Notes: generated by a model not told the origin, from the sequence alone. A stretch of 64,000 bases of DNA from UBA3478 sp049596955 (GCA_049596955.1 JBMYMD010000005.1:60212-124211); one strand, 5' to 3'; shown: positions 44,739-53,291, counted from the stretch's first letter. Numbers and translations are program-made.

Positions 44739-45092
44739 TTAGATGTAGTTCTTTTCGAGGAAGTATTGAACAATAGCCTCTTTAACTAAAACACTTTGCT
44801 CTCCAGGTTTTAGCATAGGTAATTCATTTACCAAATCGTAATGCGGCCATTTGTCGGCGTCAAAATGTGAAAATTTATAATACCCATAAGGTTCTAACAA
44901 CCTGCATAGAGCCACATGCATTAAGTTGACTTTTTCGTCTTTTTTAAATCGCTTTTTTCCTACACCTAACTCCTGTACCCCAATTAAAAATAAAATCGCG
45001 TCGATATCTATTTCCTCTCCTTCTAGAAACTGTTCTGAAAGCTTAAGACACAATTTTTTGTAATTGTTTTTCAAGGTTTCGTCTCTCGACAT
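44739..45092 (-). CDS. Conserved-looking cytoplasmic protein of unknown function
   Basis: I recognise no named domain. The 117 residues (from MSRDETLKNNYKKL) are soluble and mostly helical. They contain FLIGVQELGVGKK, VALCRLLEPYGYYKFSHFDADKWPHYD and a C-terminal SVLVKEAIVQYFLEKNYI. The pattern is familiar from flavobacterial genomes as a conserved hypothetical next to cvpA. Start 45092 is preferred over 45167 because a promoter -7 box lies between them at 45113-45120. Confidence 0.75.
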   Translation of the reverse strand: MSRDETLKNNYKKLCLKLSEQFLEGEEIDIDAILFLIGVQELGVGKKRFKKDEKVNLMHVALCRLLEPYGYYKFSHFDADKWPHYDLVNELPMLKPGEQSVLVKEAIVQYFLEKNYI

Positions 45093-45112
45093 ACTATTGT
45101 TTTTACTATTTT

Positions 45113-45120
45113 CAAATTTA
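45113..45120 (-). promoter_or_regulatory. -7 box upstream of the unknown gene at 44739-45092
   Basis: The minus strand reads TAAATTTG, an exact TAnnTTTG match, 20 nt before the chosen ATG. The -33 position has TTTT rather than TTTG. Confidence 0.45.
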
Positions 45121-45141
45121 TAAACAACTAACGGCATAAAA

Positions 45142-45681
45142 ATGGGATTTTTTGATATCATTACCATCTTATTATTAACATGGGGTCTTTACAAGGGTGT
45201 GAGCAATGGACTCCTCAAAGAATTGGCTTCGATTATTGGAATCATATTAGGTATCTGGGGAGCAATTGAACTTTCAGGTCTTATCGCAAAAATTCTAAAT
45301 GAATACACCAATTGGCCAGAAAACTACCTCAAAACAGCTTCTTTTGGAGTGGTTCTAGTACTAATAATAATTTTAGTTAATTATGCGGGAAATAAAATCA
45401 CAGTTGCTTTAGACAAAACGGCATTTCTAAAAACCTTCAACAAAGTCTCAGGCGGTCTCTTTGGAGTAATTAAATACTGTATTATTATCGGATCAGTTGT
45501 GTTCTTTTTCGATACTGCCACAAATGTGGTCAACCTCATCCCTAAAGAAGAAAAAAAGCAATCACACTCTTATCAAATTTTGAGAAGTGTTGGCGCTGTT
45601 GTTTTCTCTGAAATTTTGAAGGATGAACTTAAAAAACCTGAAGATGGCTTAAAAATTAAGTCGCCAACTGAATGGTTCTAG
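45142..45681 (+). CDS. CvpA family membrane protein
   Basis: This 179-residue protein has four transmembrane helices and the CvpA pattern GFFDIITILLLTWGLYKGVSNG followed by LLKELASIIGIILG. CvpA proteins are needed for colicin V production in E. coli and more broadly for envelope stress resistance; the mechanism is unknown. It is divergent from the gene at 44739, with a 49-nt gap. Confidence 0.88.
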   Translation: MGFFDIITILLLTWGLYKGVSNGLLKELASIIGIILGIWGAIELSGLIAKILNEYTNWPENYLKTASFGVVLVLIIILVNYAGNKITVALDKTAFLKTFNKVSGGLFGVIKYCIIIGSVVFFFDTATNVVNLIPKEEKKQSHSYQILRSVGAVVFSEILKDELKKPEDGLKIKSPTEWF

Positions 45682-45817
45682 GTCGTTAAAAGCCTTTGTT
45701 TTATCGTTAAGAGAACCCCCACAAAAACCTTTGATTTACAAGCTTTTACATAAAAAAAGTAGTTTGTCGAATAAAGTGATATACTCGTAGAGTTCTTCCT
45801 AAACCTACTTTTTGTGA

Positions 45818-45845
45818 GTTCTAATTTTAAATCACTCATTAGAAC
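45818..45845 (+). promoter_or_regulatory. Perfect 8-bp inverted repeat before the CAP gene
   Basis: GTTCTAAT (45818-45825), a 12-nt loop and ATTAGAAC (45838-45845) end 8 nt before the ATG at 45854. It could be an operator or an RNA hairpin covering the ribosome entry site. The gap also holds a second imperfect inverted repeat (AAAAAGTAG near 45755, CCTACTTTTT near 45804). Confidence 0.45.
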
Positions 45846-45853
45846 CCCAGAAA

Positions 45854-46363
45854 ATGAAAAAAGGTATTCACTTACTCGCTATTCTTATTATTTTTTCGTC
45901 CTTTTCATGCAGTACGCCAAGTCTTGAAGAAGAACTTGAATTTTTTGGATTAGAGCAATCGGCAGATGAAGAAAATGCAGTACAAAAAATAAGCCCATTA
46001 GCCACAGAGGTATTTTCTTTAATCAATTCATATCGTTCAGATCTAAAACTCCCTGAATTAGAGTGGAGCGATCTAGCCTATGACCTCGCTTTAAATCACA
46101 ATGAACACATGGTTGAAACAGAAAGTTTAAATCACGATAATTTTAATTGGAGAAAATCAAAAATAAGTCTTCAGGAAAACGCATCAGAGGTAGCCGAAAA
46201 CATATCAAGACATTTTGTTGACTCACAAGAAGTATTAGAAGCATGGCTTATGAATCAAATACATCGTCAACACATCGAGGGAGATTTTAACAACAGTGCA
46301 GTTGCTGTTAGTACAGACGACAAAGGCCAGTACTATCTCACTCAAATTTATTTTAAAAAATGA
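45854..46363 (+). CDS. CAP/SCP-domain lipoprotein
   Basis: The 169 residues begin with a lipoprotein signal (lipobox FSC, near residue 19). The body is a CAP domain (CAP = cysteine-rich secretory, antigen 5, PR-1): LINSYRSDLKLPELEWSDLA, LALNHNEHM, LNHDNFNWR, AENISRHF and the terminal YYLTQIYFKK. Both conserved His positions are present. The function in bacteria is unclear; related to YkwD-like secreted proteins. It is monocistronic, ending in a terminator at 46388-46417. Confidence 0.87.
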   Translation: MKKGIHLLAILIIFSSFSCSTPSLEEELEFFGLEQSADEENAVQKISPLATEVFSLINSYRSDLKLPELEWSDLAYDLALNHNEHMVETESLNHDNFNWRKSKISLQENASEVAENISRHFVDSQEVLEAWLMNQIHRQHIEGDFNNSAVAVSTDDKGQYYLTQIYFKK

Positions 46364-46387
46364 TTCTCAAGAAAGCTTGAAAATCAA

Positions 46388-46417
46388 AACCTCTTGTGCT
46401 TGTGCAAGAGGTTTTTT
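46388..46417 (+). terminator. Rho-independent terminator after the CAP gene
   Basis: AACCTCTTG (46388-46396) pairs with CAAGAGGTT (46405-46413) and is followed by a run of T. Confidence 0.8.
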
Positions 46418-46510
46418 TAGTTTGACATTTTGTAATTTTAACCTCTGGCGAATTGAACAGCTTTGTAATTGCTATTTTATCGCCAATCAATAATTTCAAA
46501 CTATAACTAA

Positions 46511-48043
46511 ATGAACCTTACTGAAATTTTCAATGAACTTCACATAAGTGCCAATAATGAAGGTACTTCAACAGGAAAAGAAAACAAATCCTCAAATTCA
46601 TTTTTGAGTTCATTCTCTCCCATCGATGGACAAAAACTTGCAGAAGTATCTGTCACCTCAAAAGAGCAATATGAGGCTGTAATTCAAAAAGCACAAGAGG
46701 CATCAAAACATTGGAGAACAATCCCAGCTCCTAAACGAGGAGAATTGGTCAGAGAATGGGGAAATCGATTGAGAACACATAAAAACGCCCTTGGTGCCCT
46801 TGTGAGTTTAGAAATGGGAAAATCTCTTCAAGAAGGATTAGGAGAGGTTCAAGAAATGATCGATATATGTGATTTCGCCGTTGGTCTCTCGAGGCAATTG
46901 CATGGATTTACGATGCACTCTGAAAGACCACTTCACAGAATGTATGAGCAGTATCACCCTATGGGCGTGGTGGGAATTATATCCGCATTTAATTTTCCTG
47001 TAGCTGTTTGGGCCTGGAATACAGCGCTTGCTCTTGTATGTGGTAATGTATGTCTGTGGAAACCCTCAGAAAAAACTCCTCTTTGTGGAGTGGCGTGTCA
47101 AAAGATTTTAGCAGAGGTCTTGAGTGAACACGGACAGCCTGAAGGAATCAGCAATTTGATCAATGGAGATTACACCGTAGGAGAATGGATGAGTCAAGAT
47201 CAAAGAATTCCCTTACTTTCAGCTACTGGAAGTACCAGAATGGGCAAAGCTGTTGCTCAAACCGTAGCTGCAAGACTCGGTAAAAGCCTTTTGGAATTAG
47301 GTGGAAATAACGCCATTATTGTAACGCCAGACGCAGATATTGAAATGACAGTGATTGGGGCCGTTTTCGGGGCTGTTGGTACGGCAGGACAACGCTGCAC
47401 TTCAACACGTAGGCTTATCGTTCATGACAAAGTATATGATCAAGTTGCCCAAGCGCTGAGCAAAGCCTACAAACAAATAAAAATAGGTAATCCTTTGGAT
47501 CAAGCGAATCACATGGGACCACTCATTGATACCGACGCCGTTAAAATGTACGAGGAGGCATTGGTTGAGGTGGTAGAAGAAGGTGGACGAGTTTTGGTCG
47601 AAGGTGGAAAATTAGAAGGGTCACAATATCAAAGTGGATGTTACGTAAGACCGGCAATTATAGAAGTTAGTAACAGCTTTCAAACGGTGCAAAAAGAAAC
47701 CTTCGCTCCTATTTTATACCTCATTAAATACGATGGAAGCATCGAAGATGCCATCGCGCTTCAAAACGATGTAGCACAAGGACTGTCTTCAGCAATAATG
47801 ACCACCAATCTAAGAGAAGCAGAACTGTTTTTATCTTACGCCGGGTCAGATTGCGGAATTGCAAACGTCAACATAGGAACCTCAGGAGCAGAAATCGGTG
47901 GTGCATTTGGAGGTGAAAAAGAAACCGGAGGTGGTCGTGAATCTGGTTCCGACGCGTGGAAATATTACATGCGGAGACAGACAAATACCATTAATTACAG
48001 TAAGAATTTACCTCTAGCCCAAGGTATAGAGTTCAATCTGTAA
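46511..48043 (+). CDS. Aldehyde dehydrogenase (alpha-aminoadipic semialdehyde / piperideine-6-carboxylate type)
   Basis: The 510 residues show the complete ALDH catalytic set: the Asn of FNFPVAVW, the Glu in LLELGGNNAI, the nucleophile Cys in AGQRCTSTRRL. The C-terminal TINYSKNLPLAQGIEF and GTSGAEIGGAFGGEKETGGGRESGSDAWK match the ALDH7 (antiquitin/Pcd/AmaB) class. This class oxidises alpha-aminoadipic semialdehyde in lysine breakdown, in equilibrium with piperideine-6-carboxylate. It lies between terminators at 46388-46417 and 48075-48110, so it is transcribed alone. Confidence 0.93.
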   Translation: MNLTEIFNELHISANNEGTSTGKENKSSNSFLSSFSPIDGQKLAEVSVTSKEQYEAVIQKAQEASKHWRTIPAPKRGELVREWGNRLRTHKNALGALVSLEMGKSLQEGLGEVQEMIDICDFAVGLSRQLHGFTMHSERPLHRMYEQYHPMGVVGIISAFNFPVAVWAWNTALALVCGNVCLWKPSEKTPLCGVACQKILAEVLSEHGQPEGISNLINGDYTVGEWMSQDQRIPLLSATGSTRMGKAVAQTVAARLGKSLLELGGNNAIIVTPDADIEMTVIGAVFGAVGTAGQRCTSTRRLIVHDKVYDQVAQALSKAYKQIKIGNPLDQANHMGPLIDTDAVKMYEEALVEVVEEGGRVLVEGGKLEGSQYQSGCYVRPAIIEVSNSFQTVQKETFAPILYLIKYDGSIEDAIALQNDVAQGLSSAIMTTNLREAELFLSYAGSDCGIANVNIGTSGAEIGGAFGGEKETGGGRESGSDAWKYYMRRQTNTINYSKNLPLAQGIEFNL

Positions 48044-48074
48044 AAGTCAACAATAACAAGGCCTTAAATAGCGG

Positions 48075-48110
48075 AAGCATGGTGTTTATCCTATAAAACC
48101 ATGCTTTTTT
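48075..48110 (+). terminator. Rho-independent terminator after the aldehyde dehydrogenase gene
   Basis: AAGCATGGT (48075-48083) pairs with ACCATGCTT (48098-48106), with a 14-nt loop and then six T. Confidence 0.8.
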
Positions 48111-48155
48111 GCTTTCTTGTTACCTACATTTTTGTGCTTTTTCAATATTTTCATT

Positions 48156-48194
48156 ATGAACTATAGACTGTGGAAAAGCCTAAAACGAAGATGA
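48156..48194 (+). CDS. Possible 12-residue leader peptide
   Basis: ATG at 48156 opens MNYRLWKSLKRR and stops at 48192-48194. The stop overlaps the ATG of the next gene at 48191 as ATGA, the form of translational coupling. It is very short and may be chance. Confidence 0.25.
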   Translation: MNYRLWKSLKRR

Positions 48195-49309
48195 AGAAAG
48201 GTCATTTTGAACATAGTGAACAGCTCGATTTCATCAGCTGTATGGAGCGACTTATTGACTATGCGGTTGATGGTATTCGGGATAATTCAGGTCAAAAAAA
48301 AGAAGAGCTTAATAGACTCCGCACTGATCTGAAAAGCTTGATGAGGCAGCAAAAAAAGAATAACAATTCAAGTCTGAGTCAAACCAATGAAGATACCTGG
48401 TTGATTGACAAAGCGAACTATTTCATACAGCAATTGTACGAATTTGTTCCTGGCGATATAAAATATGAATCCGAAAAAATCCAAAATCTCAAAAAAGAAG
48501 TAAAAAAACTTAAGAAGTTAACGAACCTATTACAACAAGAGAAAAAACAAAAAAAGATGAAAAAAAGTAATCGTTTAATCACTAATTCAGAAGAAGAGCA
48601 CAATATGCTCAAAGAAATTCAACACGAATACAATTCACTTAAAAGAAGAAATAAATGGAACAACTATGCTGAATTCCTAAGATATCTATTAAAGAAAGAA
48701 GTAGGAGGTGAAGCGTATTATAGTAGTCATCCATATGAATTGGAAGATTTTGAGAAGGTTAATCACAAAATTAAACAAAAACAAGAGGATAGAACCTCAG
48801 GAACTAAGCCTAATCACAATGATTTACTCTATAATCCACATTCCAATACTTATAGAGTAAAGGGGCTTTCAGATGACTTCTATCAAAATGAAGAGGAGCC
48901 TGTTAAATCCGGTCATTTTCTAACTTTAGAATACAATGTAACCTTACAACAGCTCACTTCTGCGCATCAACAAGCGTTGAAATATTATGATGAAGGATTT
49001 GAACGCATAAGAAATATTGTTGCTTCTGATAATGCACACGATAAAAATGAAGAAAAGGCAAAAGAAGCATTGTCAGTCAAAAACAAATTGTTTGATGAAG
49101 CGCTCGACAAGTTTAAAAGATGCCAAGAGACTCTAGTGCTACATGGTTTAGCTGGGAATCCTCATAACGATGGAACAAGTTCAGAAATTGAACTGCATAC
49201 CAAAGCACAACAAAGAATTGACTATTTGGAAGCCAACAGACCTAAAAAGAAAGAACCAGTGAGCACCTGGTCTAAGTTCTGGCAAAGCATTTTTGGCCCT
49301 GCTAAATAA
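48191..49309 (+). CDS. Large coiled-coil, Lys/Glu-rich protein of unknown function
   Basis: I recognise no family. The 372 residues have no signal peptide or membrane helix. Residues about 10-60 are helical (QLDFISCMERLIDYAV). About 90-125 is a Lys-rich coiled coil. A middle region follows with YNPHSNTYRVKGLSDDFY. About 250-350 is a helical hairpin (ALKYYDEGFERIRNIV, EEKAKEALSVKNKLFDEALDKF). The tail is basic then aromatic: STWSKFWQSIFGPAK. The start could be GTG 48170, but ATG 48191 is favoured. The next gene, 26 nt on, has a similar helical unit and tail. The pair is bounded by terminators at 48075-48110 and 49742-49766. Confidence 0.7.
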   Translation: MKKGHFEHSEQLDFISCMERLIDYAVDGIRDNSGQKKEELNRLRTDLKSLMRQQKKNNNSSLSQTNEDTWLIDKANYFIQQLYEFVPGDIKYESEKIQNLKKEVKKLKKLTNLLQQEKKQKKMKKSNRLITNSEEEHNMLKEIQHEYNSLKRRNKWNNYAEFLRYLLKKEVGGEAYYSSHPYELEDFEKVNHKIKQKQEDRTSGTKPNHNDLLYNPHSNTYRVKGLSDDFYQNEEEPVKSGHFLTLEYNVTLQQLTSAHQQALKYYDEGFERIRNIVASDNAHDKNEEKAKEALSVKNKLFDEALDKFKRCQETLVLHGLAGNPHNDGTSSEIELHTKAQQRIDYLEANRPKKKEPVSTWSKFWQSIFGPAK

Positions 49310-49335
49310 AATTAACCGCAATCTTAAAAATCAAA

Positions 49336-49710
49336 ATGCCCAAATCCCAAGACAATTTTGATAAGAATTTTGATGAAATCAACAATCTTATCTCACAGTC
49401 CGAAAGCTACATCAGATTAGCATTCGACAAAAATGAAATAGCAACGCTTGAAAAAGCGGAAGAAGAATTGAATAAAGCCAAACATTTGAGTGAAATTTAC
49501 TGCGTAAATCTTAAAAACGGCAAAAACCGAAATGGTATTGAACAGTATAAAAAAATCGGTATAATGCTAAATAATGTAGCCGAAAAAAAAAGCTACTTAT
49601 TTAAAAAAAAAGATGAAATAACAACACCAACTAATGTCTCAAATAAAATAAAGCCTAAACGTTCTTCGTGTAATCGAATTATAAATTGGATGTTCGGAAG
49701 CCCTAGTTGA
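49336..49710 (+). CDS. Small helical protein, possible partial paralogue of its neighbour
   Basis: No named family is recognised. The 124 residues are a helical hairpin (EINNLISQSESYIRLAF, LEKAEEELNKAKHLSEIY, YKKIGIMLNNVAEKKSYL), then a basic linker and the tail CNRIINWMFGSPS. The order helix, helix, basic linker, aromatic-FG tail repeats the C-terminal 120 residues of the preceding protein. It has no signal peptide. It is cotranscribed with that gene and followed by a strong terminator. Confidence 0.7.
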   Translation: MPKSQDNFDKNFDEINNLISQSESYIRLAFDKNEIATLEKAEEELNKAKHLSEIYCVNLKNGKNRNGIEQYKKIGIMLNNVAEKKSYLFKKKDEITTPTNVSNKIKPKRSSCNRIINWMFGSPS

Positions 49711-49741
49711 AGCTCAAAATGCATATTTCTCAAAAATAAAA

Positions 49742-49766
49742 AAGCCCCGAACTCGGGGCTTTTCTT
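49742..49766 (+). terminator. Rho-independent terminator after the unknown gene pair
   Basis: AAGCCCCGA (49742-49750) and TCGGGGCTT (49753-49761) form a GC-rich hairpin followed by TTCTTTTT. On the minus strand the hairpin is followed by six T, so it may also end the transcript of another minus unit. The remaining 138 nt up to 49905 hold only a weak CTAAAAG/CTTTTAG repeat (49775-49802). Confidence 0.8.
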
Positions 49767-49904
49767 TTTAAGTACTAAAAGAAAGTCTGTAATTGCTTTT
49801 AGCATACTATTCAAACTTACATTAACTTGATGAAAACGCACTTTAAAAATACTAAAGAAGAGTTAGTAATAATCTTAATTCAGCGTTAAATTTTTAAATT
49901 TTTC

Positions 49905-50636
49905 TTATTTCGGGCTATTGTTTCTTCCGTTTTCAGCAGGATAAAGGGTCGGAACCGCATCACTTTGCCAGTATTGTTTTGAATCAATATCAAATACAGT
50001 TAACCCTCCTTTAAAAGCTGCTCCGGTATCTATATTCCAAATATTTGCTCTTTTTTCAGGTCTTGTAAATTCTTCTTTAGAAAGAGGGGTGTGTCCAATA
50101 AAGATTTCAGAATAGTGTCCAAGTCTCTTTGGAAGTTCATGTTTGTCACATGATTCAACTACAGTTGCCAATTCCCATAGGGTTCGATCCCAATAAAACA
50201 TCTGTTCGAAATACTCATGTGATACGCCTCTTAGGTTAGTGTAACCCGCATGTAAAAAAAGTCTGTTCTTTTCATCAATGAAATAATTCTCAAGAGACTC
50301 ATAAAAGATTATATGTCTTTCAATAGTCTCCTTTGAGGCCTTTTCATAGGATCTTTTTGTCATTTCACCTCCGTGCAGCAGCCAAGTTACTGGTGCCTCG
50401 CCTTTGGTTAAAAAGTCGTAACAAAGCACATCGTGATTACCCCGAATAAATCTACAATTGTATTGTGATTGAAGTTCAATCAAAAAATCAACAGTCTCTA
50501 CAGCTTCACTCCATGCATCGACATAATCACCCAAAAAAATCAATTGATCATCTGCTTGTAATTCGGCCCGATTCAGTACTTGAACTAAGGCTTTTTTAGC
50601 TGCATGAATATCTCCTATAACAAGTGTTCTCGCCAC
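49905..50636 (-). CDS. Metallophosphoesterase (serine/threonine phosphatase-like)
   Basis: The 243 residues belong to the calcineurin-like phosphoesterases. Metal-site motifs are LVIGDIHAAKKAL, FLGDYVDAW, IRGNHDVLCYD, LLHGGEM and IFIGHTPLS. It resembles bacterial PPP-family phosphatases such as PrpA/ApaH-type proteins: either a protein phosphatase or a diadenosine polyphosphatase. The start is GTG at 50634-50636; a TATTTTTG -7 box lies at 50653-50660. It is divergent from the sugar kinase gene. Confidence 0.9.
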   Translation of the reverse strand: MARTLVIGDIHAAKKALVQVLNRAELQADDQLIFLGDYVDAWSEAVETVDFLIELQSQYNCRFIRGNHDVLCYDFLTKGEAPVTWLLHGGEMTKRSYEKASKETIERHIIFYESLENYFIDEKNRLFLHAGYTNLRGVSHEYFEQMFYWDRTLWELATVVESCDKHELPKRLGHYSEIFIGHTPLSKEEFTRPEKRANIWNIDTGAAFKGGLTVFDIDSKQYWQSDAVPTLYPAENGRNNSPK

Positions 50637-50652
50637 GTTTCAAAGTTTTTTA

Positions 50653-50689
50653 CAAAAATAATGGAACTTAAATTTTTAGTTTATGTTTG
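50653..50689. promoter_or_regulatory. Divergent -7 boxes, phosphoesterase / PfkB kinase
   Basis: The minus strand has TATTTTTG (50653-50660), 17 nt before the phosphoesterase GTG. The plus strand has TATGTTTG (50682-50689), 25 nt before the kinase ATG. -33 boxes are not clear on either side. Confidence 0.4.
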
Positions 50690-50713
50690 TGAGGTTGTTA
50701 AATCATTAAGAAG

Positions 50714-51661
50714 ATGAAAAGAGTCTTTTGCATCGGTGAGGTTCTCATTGACTTTGTAGCAGAAAATCAAGGAAAAGACTTGACTTTAGCACATACTTTT
50801 ACCAAAAAAGCAGGTGGTGCACCGGCAAATGTTGCATGCGCAATTGCAAAACTCGGAGGACAAGCCTCTTTTGTGGGAAGTGTAGGTAAAGACCCCATGG
50901 GAATGTTTTTGTTAAATGTTCTAGAAAAAGAAGGCGTAAACATCTCTTGTATTCAACGCATACCACATTTTACGACCATGGCCTTCGTGTCTATTTCAGA
51001 AGACGGAGAGCGAGATTTTATTTTTGCAAGAGGAGCTGATCACTTTTTAAAATACGATAAGGATTTGCAAAAGAGTTTTGAAAATAATATCGTGCATTTT
51101 GGGGCTGCAACAGCTCTTCTAGGCGGAGAACTCGAAAAAGCCTACGATCATTATTTCTTTGACGCCTTGACTAAAAATTGTTTCATCAGTTTTGATCCTA
51201 ATTTTAGAGAAGACCTTTGGAAAGACGATAAAGAAACCTTTATCACCAAATGTAAAGCCTTCATTGAAAAGTCTGATTTGTGCAAGTTTAGTGAAGAAGA
51301 AGCCTTATTGATTTCCGGACAGGATTCTCTAGAAGAAGCTTGTAATGAGCTACATGGATTAGGGGCAAAAATTCTTGCCATTACACTAGGGAAAAAAGGA
51401 ACTTATCTCAGTACCATCACAAAAAGTAAGCTCATTCCAAGTGTTTCTGTTCAGCCCGTAGATACCACTGGGGCAGGAGACGCCTTCATCGGATGCCTCT
51501 TAAAACAACTTTCGCAGAAATCAGATTTAAAAATTCAAGAACTCTCATTCGACAGCTGGGCGAACATGATTCAAATAGCCAATAAGGCAGGAGCTATTAC
51601 CACCACTCAATTTGGAGCAATTGCAGCACTTCCCAATCAGTCAGACCTAAATCAGGTTTAA
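50714..51661 (+). CDS. PfkB-family carbohydrate kinase (fructokinase-like)
   Basis: The 315 residues form a ribokinase-like fold. Motif 1 is KKAGGAPANVACAIAKLGG and motif 2 DTTGAGDAFIGCL, with the catalytic Asp. CIGEVLIDFV and SFVGSVGKDPMG are typical of bacterial fructokinases. The sugar is inferred. Its TAA (51659-51661) directly abuts the stop of the convergent SDR gene. Confidence 0.92.
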   Translation: MKRVFCIGEVLIDFVAENQGKDLTLAHTFTKKAGGAPANVACAIAKLGGQASFVGSVGKDPMGMFLLNVLEKEGVNISCIQRIPHFTTMAFVSISEDGERDFIFARGADHFLKYDKDLQKSFENNIVHFGAATALLGGELEKAYDHYFFDALTKNCFISFDPNFREDLWKDDKETFITKCKAFIEKSDLCKFSEEEALLISGQDSLEEACNELHGLGAKILAITLGKKGTYLSTITKSKLIPSVSVQPVDTTGAGDAFIGCLLKQLSQKSDLKIQELSFDSWANMIQIANKAGAITTTQFGAIAALPNQSDLNQV

Positions 51662-52417
51662 TCAAAACTTTTTATTGATTAGCGTTGAGCTGGCCTGATC
51701 GGTGCAAAACACAACAAGATCAGCGATGTTCACGTGATAAGGTCGAGAAACAACAAAGTGTACGATATCGGCAACATCCTCTGGAAGTAATGGCTGATAC
51801 CCCACATACATAGAATCTGCTCTTTCAACATCCCCTTTAAAGCGAACCTCACTAAAGGCAGTACGAACCATTCCTGGGTGAACCGCGCCAACTTTAACTC
51901 CAGTGCCATTTAGGTCTAAACGAAACGCTTCATTCAGTGTGTCTACTGCACTTTTAGAAGCGCAATACACATTTCCTTTTGGATAGACATCTTTAGCCGC
52001 CGTCGATCCGATGTGAATAATATGCCCATCTCTTCGTTCTATCATCTGAGGCAATATCGCCTTGGACACGTAGAGTAATCCTTTCACGTTGATGTCAAAC
52101 ATGGCATCCCAATCGTCAATATTTCCATCCTGTATCAGATCTAAGCCATGGGCGTTTCCGGCGTTATTTATCAAGATATCGATGTGTCCAAATGGTGAAG
52201 GAAGTTGTTGTATTTGCTCAAAAACAGCAGTCTTGTCACGAACATCAAAGCTCAAGGTATGTACCTCTGTTTGTTTGGAAAGTTCTTCTTCTAATTGACT
52301 CAAGGCGGTTTCATTTCTACCGCATATAACCAGTCTGTATCCTTCTTTTGCAAAGCGTTCAGCAATAGATTTTCCAATACCACTGCTTGCTCCAGTTATT
52401 AAGGCTGTTTTTTTCAT
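51662..52417 (-). CDS. Short-chain dehydrogenase/reductase (YdfG-like)
   Basis: The 251 residues carry the SDR cofactor motif TGASSGIG, NNAG, the catalytic Ser in IHIGSTAA and the YxxxK motif in YCASKSAVD. It resembles NADP-dependent 3-hydroxy acid dehydrogenase YdfG. ATG 52417 (MKKTALITGASSG) was chosen over 52450. It follows the aldo/keto reductase gene by 10 nt on the same strand, so two small reductases are likely coexpressed. Confidence 0.93.
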   Translation of the reverse strand: MKKTALITGASSGIGKSIAERFAKEGYRLVICGRNETALSQLEEELSKQTEVHTLSFDVRDKTAVFEQIQQLPSPFGHIDILINNAGNAHGLDLIQDGNIDDWDAMFDINVKGLLYVSKAILPQMIERRDGHIIHIGSTAAKDVYPKGNVYCASKSAVDTLNEAFRLDLNGTGVKVGAVHPGMVRTAFSEVRFKGDVERADSMYVGYQPLLPEDVADIVHFVVSRPYHVNIADLVVFCTDQASSTLINKKF

Positions 52418-52427
52418 GCTACATTTT

Positions 52428-53291
52428 TTAAGGGACTCTTCGCCCGACACTAGACTCTAAAATTACAAACCAATCTTCATCAGGCCATTCAAAGCTCAAA
52501 GCTTTTTTTAGGATAGATAATCTATTGAAGTCCGTAGTTCCAACCACGGGACAAACTCCAGCGGGATGCTTAAGAATAAATGAAATGACTAAAACTTCTT
52601 CTTCAACACCATAAACTGCTGCCAATTCTCGTATCGTTTCTCGAATTTTATTCATTTTTTCTGACTCGTCCTCTTTAAAATAAGCTCCTAAAGGGCTCCA
52701 TGACATTGCCTCTCTGCCATTTAATTGACAGTCATCTAAAACCCCGTTATACATTGGGTCTAAATGGTCAACAGAGAATTGAATCTGATTCGCTTCGACC
52801 GGTATATAACGCTCTAAAAGTTCAATTTGATGAGGTAAAAAGTTTGAAACACCAAAAGATTTGATTTTACCTTGGGCTTTCAATTGCTCAATGGCTTTGG
52901 CGATTTCTTCTGCATTCATCAGTGGGCTTGGTCTGTGCAATAAAAAGGTATCTATGTTTTCTACTTCTAAGTTTTTTAAACTTTGTTCCAGTGAAGAAAT
53001 GATGTAGGAGGCTTTGTAATCGTAATGCTTTACCTTATTATTTCTTCCTGTGGTCATTTGAATACCACACTTGGTGATAAGCTCTAATTCTTCGGCTTTA
53101 ATCGAGCTCTTTTTTAAGGCATTTCCAAAGTCTGCCTCAGTAGTGTAATCACCATAGATATCCGCATGATCAAAAACATTCACTCCAATTTCTACCCATT
53201 GTTCAATTCGCTTTGACATTTCTGTTTGGGAAAGGTTTTTACCCCACTTTCCCCAAGTCATGGTTCCTGCAATTATTTTGTTTTGTCTCAT
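52428..53291 (-). CDS. Aldo/keto reductase (YdhF-like)
   Basis: The 287 residues match the AKR fold: GTMTWGKWG, FDHADIYGDYTTE (catalytic Asp and Tyr), ELITKCGIQ (Lys), TFLLHRPSPLM (His) and CPVVGTT near the C-terminus. It resembles E. coli YdhF. It is distinct from the AKR at 8746. It is first in a two-gene unit with the SDR. The substrate is unknown. Confidence 0.92.
   Translation of the reverse strand: MRQNKIIAGTMTWGKWGKNLSQTEMSKRIEQWVEIGVNVFDHADIYGDYTTEADFGNALKKSSIKAEELELITKCGIQMTTGRNNKVKHYDYKASYIISSLEQSLKNLEVENIDTFLLHRPSPLMNAEEIAKAIEQLKAQGKIKSFGVSNFLPHQIELLERYIPVEANQIQFSVDHLDPMYNGVLDDCQLNGREAMSWSPLGAYFKEDESEKMNKIRETIRELAAVYGVEEEVLVISFILKHPAGVCPVVGTTDFNRLSILKKALSFEWPDEDWFVILESSVGRRVP

Noticed and set aside
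48075..48110. Hairpin after the aldehyde dehydrogenase gene as a possible attachment site or small RNA
   Set aside because: It has a normal stem, a T-run and a position just after the gene; a plain terminator explains it.
49775..49802. CTAAAAG/CTTTTAG inverted repeat
   Set aside because: Seven AT-rich pairs with a 14-nt loop are expected by chance in such DNA.
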